A stretch of DNA of 11,143 nucleotides from an uncultured Clostridia bacterium. GTDB lineage: Bacteria > Bacillota > Clostridia > Christensenellales > DTU072. The stretch lies in NCBI GenBank assembly GCA_944350065.1, contig CALVOD010000036.1, positions 1-11,143 of the forward strand, in the 5' to 3' direction. The position numbers were made by a program, and so were the translations under genes. The notes below the pieces were generated by a model that worked only from the letters and a program-made list of their open reading frames with translations, made no database searches and was not told the origin of the DNA. Every line of letters starts with the position of its first letter. The first letter of the stretch is position 1. Below, one piece after another: positions 5,126-11,143 of this stretch.

Positions 5126-6820
5126 CTAATCTTCTTCCTTCGAGTCGGACAAAGTCTTTTTCAGCTTGAGGAGAGCGACTTTCGTTTCCGCAGTCGTCTC
5201 GCCGAGCAGAGAAGCTATCTCCTGCGCTACGCGCATCTGCTTCTTGATGACTTCGTCGGTGGTCTCGAGCGTCTTGGCTTTCACTTCGTCGAGCTGCTTG
5301 TCGTACGCCACGCTGTCGGTGACGTCTTTGAGCACCGCGAAAAGTATCTTATGCTCGGGAAGCAATACGATATTCATATCCGCATACCGCTTGGTCTGCT
5401 CTATGAACATGTGTTTCTTGACCACGTTCTTGCCGCCGTTCAACGCCATAACGAAAGCGTCCGCATTGATACATTCGTAAATATACAAGCCTTTCGGATC
5501 GGTCTCGGTGATACCGAGTATCTTTCTCGCCAGCCCGTTGAGTTCGCTTATGCGCAGGTCGTAGTCGAGAATGAGTATGCCGTTGGGGCTGTTCTGAATT
5601 ATTTCGTAGGACATACTCTCCGCACGGGTGCGCATATAAGGTATGCACATCTCGATATCGGCGTTTCCGCGCGCTACGGCGATGGCTTTCTCGCGGCAGG
5701 TGGAATATCCGCACGCACCGCAGTTAAGCTCGTCCTCGGGCTTGAATTTTCCGGTCCTTGCGAGTATGGCGCGAATATCCCTTTCGCCGGGTACTACTGA
5801 ATTCACCGCGATGCGCGGGTGCCCTTCGATGAGGCTTACGCCTTCGGCGTCGATTTTAACGGGCACCGAACCCGATTCCCCGACGTATTTACGCACGGCT
5901 TCGTTGGCTTTGAGCGCCCCTCCCGAGCGCTTCAACGAGCAAGGTCCGTTGATACAGGCGTATTCGCAACAGTTGATTTCGATAAACATTCCCTCGAGAT
6001 CTTCTATTCCTTCGAGCACGTCGAAGCTGCGGTGAACGCCGTCCACCGCCACGTATTCGTACCCGCCGGGAAGGCTCTCGAAAGATTTGATGATGCCGCG
6101 GCTTATGGGATAATAACGCGCTTTGTTCGCCTCGCCGTCCTTCTGGTTCCCTACCGAAGCAATCGCGTCGAGATCGATATTCTTCGCCGCAAACATTTCG
6201 GAAAGCTCCTCGAAGGTCAGTACCCCCGCTATAACGCCGCTCTCTCTGGCTTCGCGCTTTTTGGCGATGCACGGTCCGATGAACACCACTTCGGCTTCGG
6301 GATAACGCTTCTTGAGAAGCCTTGCGTGCGCCACCATGGGAGACGCCACGGGCGCGAGATATTTGAGCGCTTTGGGATAATACAGCTGTATCATCCTGTT
6401 AATGGCGGGACAGGCGGAGGTTATGAAATTCTTGTAATCGCCGCTTGCAAGTAATTTAGCGTATTCTTCCGTCACTATGTTGGCGCCGATCGCCGTTTCT
6501 TCCGCGCCGCGGAATCCGAGCTTTGCGAGCGCTATCGTGAATACGCTGAAATCGGATACGCCGAAACTGCTTACAAACGAAGGAGCGACGCTCGCTATTA
6601 CCGGCTTACCGCCGCGTAACAACGCCTCGACGCTCTCCACTTCGCTGTGCACTTTTTTCGCGTTCTGAGGACAGACGGTGGTGCATTTTCCGCAGAGAAT
6701 GCACCTGTCCTCTATGATCTTCGCCTGATGCGATTCGAATTTGATCGCTTTGACGGGACACTCGCGCAAGCACTTGTAACAGTCCTTGCAGCGGGCGGTC
6801 TTAAAATCGAGATATTCCAT
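5126..6820 (-). CDS. hydS: Sensory-type [FeFe] hydrogenase with PAS domain (HydS-like, group C)
   Basis: A 564-residue iron-sulfur protein. Domains in order: two [4Fe-4S] ferredoxin motifs (C11/14/17/21 and C40/43/46/50); an H-cluster domain (about 70-340); a further [4Fe-4S] motif C-x2-C-x4-C-x16-C (C367, C370, C375, C392); a PAS domain (about 402-500); and a C-terminal charged, probably coiled-coil helix (about 505-560). The H-cluster ligands are all present: C137 in ITSACP, C184 in IGPCIAKK, and C285 and C289 in the third motif. The cysteine that relays protons in catalytic enzymes is alanine here (A136), as I recall for sensory HydS proteins, which bind H2 but turn over slowly. No kinase or DNA-binding domain is attached, so output probably goes through a partner such as the phosphatase encoded next. 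The ATG at 6820 is chosen because it directly precedes the first ferredoxin motif; no clear Shine-Dalgarno sequence is seen, so translation may be coupled to the upstream gene. The gene ends with TAG. Confidence 0.9.
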   Translation of the reverse strand: MEYLDFKTARCKDCYKCLRECPVKAIKFESHQAKIIEDRCILCGKCTTVCPQNAKKVHSEVESVEALLRGGKPVIASVAPSFVSSFGVSDFSVFTIALAKLGFRGAEETAIGANIVTEEYAKLLASGDYKNFITSACPAINRMIQLYYPKALKYLAPVASPMVAHARLLKKRYPEAEVVFIGPCIAKKREARESGVIAGVLTFEELSEMFAAKNIDLDAIASVGNQKDGEANKARYYPISRGIIKSFESLPGGYEYVAVDGVHRSFDVLEGIEDLEGMFIEINCCEYACINGPCSLKRSGGALKANEAVRKYVGESGSVPVKIDAEGVSLIEGHPRIAVNSVVPGERDIRAILARTGKFKPEDELNCGACGYSTCREKAIAVARGNADIEMCIPYMRTRAESMSYEIIQNSPNGILILDYDLRISELNGLARKILGITETDPKGLYIYECINADAFVMALNGGKNVVKKHMFIEQTKRYADMNIVLLPEHKILFAVLKDVTDSVAYDKQLDEVKAKTLETTDEVIKKQMRVAQEIASLLGETTAETKVALLKLKKTLSDSKEED

Positions 6821-6837
6821 ATCGAGAATGTATCGGT

Positions 6838-7101
6838 TTAGGCTTTCTTTTCCTCGTTGACCGCTTTCACGACGACGTCGTCGAAGAATTCGGTCACTTT
6901 GGCGGGATCGACTGCATAATATTTGTCGTTCACGGTCACGCTCACGCCTTCGGCGCCGCACTTGCCCATGCAAAACGCTCCGCCGAGCTCCACGTCGTCG
7001 TCGAGTTTGTTGGTCTTGACGAGATACTGGAGTTCTTCCACGACTTTGCGGGAACCCTTGAGGTGGCAGGAACTGCCGATACAAACGGTGATTTTAGCCA
7101 T
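6838..7101 (-). CDS. Thioredoxin-like [2Fe-2S] ferredoxin domain protein (NuoE/HydC-like)
   Basis: An 87-residue stand-alone protein of the thioredoxin-like [2Fe-2S] ferredoxin family. Four cysteines are in the expected C-x4-C ... C-x3-C arrangement: C7 and C12 in CIGSSCHLKG, and C44 and C48 in FCMGKCG. The same domain forms the C-terminal half of NuoE and the small subunit HydC of electron-bifurcating hydrogenases; here it lacks the N-terminal helical part and no NuoF/HydB-type flavin subunit is encoded nearby. It therefore probably carries electrons to or from a partner in this operon, most simply the hydrogenase-like protein encoded next. AAGGAG lies 9 nt before the ATG; the gene starts 13 bp after the kinase stop and ends 17 bp before the next ATG. 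The partner is inferred from position only. Confidence 0.88.
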   Translation of the reverse strand: MAKITVCIGSSCHLKGSRKVVEELQYLVKTNKLDDDVELGGAFCMGKCGAEGVSVTVNDKYYAVDPAKVTEFFDDVVVKAVNEEKKA

Positions 7102-7114
7102 ATTCGATTTCTCC

Positions 7115-7864
7115 TTATTCGTAATCGACTACGTCTACCCAGTGCATAAGGAATTCGCGTTCGTTCTTCTTTCCTTTGACCATCTGGGAAGCCGCGACGA
7201 TAGGTATCCATTTCTGAACGTACTGCTTGGCGGTGTCGCTCGTCTTGCAGAAAAGGTCGAGATACTTCTCGGCGGTGGAGATGTCGCCGTCGAGCCAGAA
7301 CAACAGATAAGTGCGCGCTACGTCAGCGGATGCGTTGCCCTGGGTGGCGTGCGCCCAGTCGATAATATAGGGCGTGCCGTCCTTCGAAATTATAATGTTG
7401 CTCGGGTTGAAATCGCCGTGGCACACTTTGTCGTGCTTGGGCATTCCGTCAAGCCTCGTGTGCAGATCGTAACGGGTGGTCGCGTCGAGATCCGCAGCGG
7501 ATATCTTGCGGTTCATCTTATCTTTCAGCTTGTTGAGCAACGGGGCTTTTTTCGAGTGTACCTCCATCTGCAGGTCCACGAACAGCTTGAGATATTCGTC
7601 CTTCTTCTCGGGATTGGCTTTCATAAGCTGCTCGAGCGTTTTGCCTTCGATATATTGTAACACTATAGCCCATTTCCCGTCAATAGTGGTTACCTCGAGA
7701 AGTTTGGGAATATTGAGCCCGGTCTCCTCCACTCTCGCCTGATTGAGAGCTTCGTTGAGGATGTCCGCTTTGGAATAACTTTCGTCGAAAAGTTTAATGA
7801 CTTTGTCGCCGCTGCGGTAAAGAGTCTTTGAATTGCGTACTGCTATGATCTTATCGAATTCCAT
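7115..7864 (-). CDS. Aminoglycoside-phosphotransferase-fold small kinase, unknown substrate
   Basis: A 249-residue protein of the APH/choline kinase-like fold. Visible kinase features are the candidate ATP-contacting lysine K24 in VIKLF, glutamate E38 one helix later, the hinge-like segment VLQYIEGKTLEQL (68-80), the catalytic loop HGDFNPSNII (149-158, with H149, D151 and N156), and the metal-binding D169 in IDWAH. The C-terminal third is helical. The sequence resembles the clostridial phosphotransferase family I know as TIGR02172. Substrate cannot be read from sequence: small molecule, protein or antibiotic are all possible, but its place between adhE and a hydrogenase-sensor/phosphatase group argues for a regulatory role rather than resistance. 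The ATG at 7864 is chosen because AAGGAG stands 7 nt upstream; the frame stays open further upstream, but only inside adhE. It starts 11 bp after the adhE stop. Confidence 0.85.
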   Translation of the reverse strand: MEFDKIIAVRNSKTLYRSGDKVIKLFDESYSKADILNEALNQARVEETGLNIPKLLEVTTIDGKWAIVLQYIEGKTLEQLMKANPEKKDEYLKLFVDLQMEVHSKKAPLLNKLKDKMNRKISAADLDATTRYDLHTRLDGMPKHDKVCHGDFNPSNIIISKDGTPYIIDWAHATQGNASADVARTYLLFWLDGDISTAEKYLDLFCKTSDTAKQYVQKWIPIVAASQMVKGKKNEREFLMHWVDVVDYE

Positions 7865-7875
7865 TGCCGTTCTCC

Positions 7876-10479
7876 TTATTTTCCGTAATATGCGTTGAGG
7901 TACATTTGTTTGATCTCGCTCATCAGCGGATAGCGCGGGTTGGCGCCGGTGCACTGATCGTCGAATGCCTGTTCCACCATTTCGTCGAGTCTGTCAAGGA
8001 AGTTCTGTTCGTCAATGCCGTAATCCTTGATGGTCTTTCTGATACCCACTTTCTCTTTGAGTTCGTCGATGGCTTTGATGAGGTTCTCGAGCTTCTCTGA
8101 GTCGTTCTTGCCCTTAATTCCGAGATAATCTGCGACTTCGGCGTATCTCGCGAGGGTGTGCGGGTGATCGTACTGCGGGAAGGTACCCATCTTGGCGGGA
8201 ACTTCAGCGGCGTTGAAACGCAGCACTTCGTCTATCATAAGCGCGTTGGCAACGCCGTGCGGCAGGTGATGGAAAGCGCCGAGCTTGTGAGCCATCGAGT
8301 GGCACACGCCGAGGAAGGCGTTGGCGAACGCCATACCCGCCATGGTGGCGGCGTTAGCCATCTTCTCGCGGGCGAGCGGATCGTTGGGACCGTTGTCGTA
8401 AGCGCGGGGCAGATACTCGAATATCATCTTGAGGCTCCTCATCGCAAGACCGTCGGTGTAATCGGTAGCCATCATGGAAGCGATAGCCTCGAGGTCGTGA
8501 GTAACCGCGTCGATACCGCTCGCGGAGGTAAGTCCCTTAGGCGCGTTCATCATCATATCCGCGTCAACGATAGCCATGTTAGGCATCAGCTCGTAGTCGG
8601 CAAGAGGATATTTTACGCCGCTTCTCTCGTCGGTTATAACCGCGAACGGCGTAACTTCGGAGCCGGTACCGGCAGAGGTGGGAACCGCGATGAAATAGGC
8701 TTTCTCGCCCATCTTCGGGAAGGTGTAAACACGTTTACGGATATCCATAAAGCGCATTGCGAGATCCATAAAGTCAACTTCGGGATGCTCGTACATTACC
8801 CACATTATCTTGCCGGCGTCCATGGCGGAGCCGCCGCCCACCGCGATGATGCAGTCCGGCTTGAAGGCGTTCATTGCGGCGGTACCCTCTTTCGCGCAAG
8901 CGAGCGTGGGATCGGGAGCGACGTTGAAGAACGTGGTGTGCGTGATACCCATCTCGTCGAGTTTGTCGGTTATCGCCTTGGTGTAACCGTTATTGTAAAG
9001 GAAGCTGTCGGTGACGATGAACGCTTTCTTCTTGCCCATTACGTTCTTGAGCTCGTCGAGCGCCACCGGGAGGCAACCTTTCTTGATGTATACTTTTTGC
9101 GGTGCTCTGAACCACAACATATTTTCTCTCCTTTCCGCTACTGTCTTGATATTGATAAGGTGTTTGACGCCGACGTTTTCGCTGACGCTGTTGCCGCCCC
9201 AGGAACCGCAGCCGAGCGTAAGGGAAGGCGTGAGTTTAAAGTTATATATATCGCCGATACCGCCCTGCGACGAAGGAGTGTTGACAAGCACGCGGCAGGT
9301 CTTCATTCTCGCATAGAACTTCTCCAGTTTTTCCTGCTGGGTGAGGCGGTCGATATATATCGAAGAAGTATGACCGAAGCCGCCGTCAGCGATAAGCCTT
9401 TCCGCTTTATCGAGCGCTTCGTCAAAGCTCTTGGCGCGATACATTGCGAGTACGGGGGAGAGCTTCTCGTGAGCGAATTCTTCGCTTATATCCACGGATT
9501 CCACTTCGCCGATAAGCACTTTCGCGGTCTCGGGTACGCTTACGCCCGCGAGCGCCGCGATCTTATAAGCGGACTGCCCTACTATCTTAGCGTTAAGCGC
9601 TCCGTTAATGATTATCGTCTTACGCACCTTTTCGGTTTCGTCGGGTTTGAGGAAATAAGCTCCGCGCGCGGCGAATTCCTTTTTGACGGCGTTGTATACC
9701 TTATCGAGCACGATAACGGACTGCTCGGACGCGCATATCATACCGTTATCGAAAGTCTTACTGTGAATTATGGAATTGACCGCAAGCAGTATATCCGCGG
9801 TGTCGTCGATTATCGCGGGAGTATTGCCCGCGCCCACGCCCACTGCGGGTTTCCCGGACGAATAAGCCGATTTGACCATTCCGGGACCACCGGTAGCAAG
9901 GATTATGTCCGCTTCCTTCATAAGAAGATTGGTCATCTCGAGGCTCGGAACGTCTATCCAGCCGATGATGCCCTCGGGTGCGCCCGCTTTGACCGCCGCT
10001 TCGAGCACTATTTTCGCCGCTTCGATGGTCGATTTCTTCGCTCTCGGATGGGGGCTGATGATTATGCCGTTACGCGTCTTCAACGCGATAAGCGTTTTGA
10101 ATATCGCGGTGGAAGTGGGGTTCGTCGTAGGTATAACGGCGCAGATAACGCCCACGGGCTCCGCTATCTTTTTGATACCGAACGCCTTGTCTTCTTCGAG
10201 GACGCCCACCGTCTTGGTGTTTTTATAGGCGTTATAAATGTATTCCGAAGCGTAATGGTTCTTGATGACCTTGTCTTCGACGACGCCCATTCCGGTCTCC
10301 TCTACCGCCATTTTGGCAAGAGGAATACGCATCTTGTTAGCCGCCATAGCCGCTTCGAAGAAGATTTTGTCTACCTGCTCCTGGGTATAAGAAGCGAATT
10401 TAGCTTGCGCTTCGCGCACTCTCGCGATTTCCCTTTCGAGCTTTTCGACACAGTCAACCGTTTCTCTTTGCAATGCCAT
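7876..10479 (-). CDS. adhE: Bifunctional acetaldehyde-CoA / alcohol dehydrogenase AdhE
   Basis: AdhE reduces acetyl-CoA to acetaldehyde and then to ethanol, oxidising two NADH; it acts in the cytoplasm as spirosome filaments in characterised relatives. The 867-residue protein has the standard two-domain fusion. The aldehyde dehydrogenase half (about 1-440) shows GGPGMVKSAYSSGKP from 197 and the catalytic cysteine C249 in FDNGMICASEQ. The iron-dependent alcohol dehydrogenase half (about 455-867) shows GGGSAMDAGK at 548-557, PTSAGTGSEVTPF from 600, and putative Fe(II) ligands D657, H661, H727 and H741, which correspond to the four ligands in the E. coli enzyme at a constant offset of four. All key residues are present, so it should be active in both steps. 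AGGAGA lies 9 nt before the ATG. It follows rex directly, which fits Rex control of ethanol formation by NADH state. Confidence 0.97.
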   Translation of the reverse strand: MALQRETVDCVEKLEREIARVREAQAKFASYTQEQVDKIFFEAAMAANKMRIPLAKMAVEETGMGVVEDKVIKNHYASEYIYNAYKNTKTVGVLEEDKAFGIKKIAEPVGVICAVIPTTNPTSTAIFKTLIALKTRNGIIISPHPRAKKSTIEAAKIVLEAAVKAGAPEGIIGWIDVPSLEMTNLLMKEADIILATGGPGMVKSAYSSGKPAVGVGAGNTPAIIDDTADILLAVNSIIHSKTFDNGMICASEQSVIVLDKVYNAVKKEFAARGAYFLKPDETEKVRKTIIINGALNAKIVGQSAYKIAALAGVSVPETAKVLIGEVESVDISEEFAHEKLSPVLAMYRAKSFDEALDKAERLIADGGFGHTSSIYIDRLTQQEKLEKFYARMKTCRVLVNTPSSQGGIGDIYNFKLTPSLTLGCGSWGGNSVSENVGVKHLINIKTVAERRENMLWFRAPQKVYIKKGCLPVALDELKNVMGKKKAFIVTDSFLYNNGYTKAITDKLDEMGITHTTFFNVAPDPTLACAKEGTAAMNAFKPDCIIAVGGGSAMDAGKIMWVMYEHPEVDFMDLAMRFMDIRKRVYTFPKMGEKAYFIAVPTSAGTGSEVTPFAVITDERSGVKYPLADYELMPNMAIVDADMMMNAPKGLTSASGIDAVTHDLEAIASMMATDYTDGLAMRSLKMIFEYLPRAYDNGPNDPLAREKMANAATMAGMAFANAFLGVCHSMAHKLGAFHHLPHGVANALMIDEVLRFNAAEVPAKMGTFPQYDHPHTLARYAEVADYLGIKGKNDSEKLENLIKAIDELKEKVGIRKTIKDYGIDEQNFLDRLDEMVEQAFDDQCTGANPRYPLMSEIKQMYLNAYYGK

Positions 10480-10492
10480 AAATGTATATCTC

Positions 10493-11143
10493 CTAATTTT
10501 GGTTTTCTTTTCTCAATATTTCCTGCAGCTGCGCGGAAAGTACCGCCAGCGACGCAGCCATATTTTCGTTTTTCAGCGCCACGCTCTCGGGCACAACTAT
10601 GTGCTCCTGCGTGAAATTCCATATCCCGCGTATGCCCGCTTGCACGAGAAGATCCGCCATAGCCTGCGCGTGCTCCTGCGGCACGGTAAGAACGGCTATT
10701 TTGATATCCAGCTTCTCGATAGCGCTCGCGAGCTTGCCGGTGGGAAGTATTTTCTTACCGTGAATGCTCTTACCGATTATCGCGTCGTCCACGTCGAAAC
10801 CGGCTATGATATTCAATCCGTATTCTTCGAAGCCGCCGTATCCGAGAAGCGCCTGTCCGAGCTTTCCCGCGCCCACGAGCACGGCGTCCTTGACGTTGTT
10901 GCAGCCGAGGAACTCCTCGAGATCGGATATAAGGTCCGATACGACGTAACCGACTTTGGGTTTACCGTCCAGAACTTTCGCCGCGGAAAGATCTTTTTTT
11001 ACAATCGACGGAGACAAAGAAAGCACTTCCGCGAGCGCCACGCTGGACACGGTCTCCCTGCCCTCTTTGCGCATCTCGTAAAGTGCCTTGAGATATTGCG
11101 GTAGCCTGTGATAGGTCGCCAGCGATACTTCGTTATCTGCCAT
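10493..11143 (-). CDS. rex: Redox-sensing transcriptional repressor Rex, divergent subtype
   Basis: Rex proteins sense the NADH/NAD+ ratio and repress fermentation genes when NADH is low. The 216-residue product has the usual length and layout: an N-terminal winged helix (about 8-75) containing KKDL at 49-52, a Rossmann domain opening with the nucleotide motif GAGKLG at 91-96 and GYGGFEEYGL just after, the acidic residue D117 in AGFD, and a C-terminal helix (about 195-214) of the type swapped in the Rex dimer. The segment after KKDL reads SAAKVLDGKPKVGY instead of the common SYFGEFGKRGVGY, so the DNA-reading part differs from textbook Rex. It is the first gene of the operon, and its TAG stop is 13 bp before adhE, whose ribosome binding site overlaps that stop. 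The ATG falls on the last three bases of the window, so the promoter and any operator lie outside; a longer N-terminus cannot be fully excluded. Confidence 0.93.
   Translation of the reverse strand: MADNEVSLATYHRLPQYLKALYEMRKEGRETVSSVALAEVLSLSPSIVKKDLSAAKVLDGKPKVGYVVSDLISDLEEFLGCNNVKDAVLVGAGKLGQALLGYGGFEEYGLNIIAGFDVDDAIIGKSIHGKKILPTGKLASAIEKLDIKIAVLTVPQEHAQAMADLLVQAGIRGIWNFTQEHIVVPESVALKNENMAASLAVLSAQLQEILRKENQN

Noticed and set aside
6821..7084. Longer N-terminus of the sensory hydrogenase in the same open frame
   Set aside because: The extra residues are Arg- and Gln-rich, show no domain, and lie wholly opposite the correct frame of the [2Fe-2S] gene; the ferredoxin motif begins right after the ATG at 6820.
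7865..7954. Extension of the kinase start into adhE
   Set aside because: The ATG at 7864 has a good ribosome site and starts a typical N-terminus; the extension overlaps the conserved end of adhE.
8158..10614. Long plus-strand open frames opposite adhE, the hydrogenases and the phosphatase
   Set aside because: They mirror the codon structure of real minus-strand genes, have no recognisable domains and lack ribosome sites; they are antisense shadows.
1..11143. CRISPR arrays, insertion sequences, tRNA or rRNA genes, phage or conjugation genes
   Set aside because: No repeat-spacer pattern, transposase motif, terminal repeat or cloverleaf-like sequence was seen; genes are compact and co-directional.

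Overview
The window reads as accessory or central fermentative metabolism of an anaerobic, hydrogen-producing Firmicute of the class Clostridia, probably an uncultured gut or rumen lineage. The reasons are a bifunctional AdhE, a Rex redox repressor, two different [FeFe]-hydrogenase proteins, strong AGGAGG-type ribosome binding sites and moderate GC content. Every gene I can support is on the minus strand, so biological order runs from position 11143 down to 1. The taxonomic call is an inference from gene content; no rRNA or tRNA is present.

Region 1 (11143 to about 1921) looks like one operon of eight tightly packed genes: rex, adhE, a small APH-fold kinase, a thioredoxin-like [2Fe-2S] protein, a sensory-type [FeFe]-hydrogenase with a PAS domain (HydS-like), a SpoIIE/PP2C-type phosphatase with an extra C-terminal domain, a YfcE-like metallophosphoesterase, and a monomeric group-B-type [FeFe] hydrogenase. 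Gaps are 11 to 18 bp in the first half; the last three genes overlap by 8 and 4 bp. A strong intrinsic terminator follows the hydrogenase. The layout suggests that NADH/NAD+ state (Rex) and H2 level (HydS) control two alternative electron sinks, ethanol (AdhE) and H2 (HydA), with a kinase/phosphatase pair as a possible signalling link. A similar association of rex, adhE, hydS and hydA2 has, as I recall, been described in Ruminococcus albus, so the theme is known, but the signalling chain itself is not resolved as far as I know.

Region 2 (about 1922 to 661) is a separate unit: a GT2-family glycosyltransferase with TPR-like repeats, a GTG start and a possible promoter inside the tail of the operon terminator. 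A perfect inverted repeat follows its stop.

Region 3 (about 615 to 1) holds a Bcp-type peroxiredoxin gene with an almost ideal sigma-A promoter, a perfect palindrome covering the -35 box, a leader hairpin plus U-tract and a duplicated ribosome binding site. The reading frame carries a single in-frame TGA at codon 27, where relatives usually have Arg or Lys. At the left edge a few codons of a possible next gene begin.
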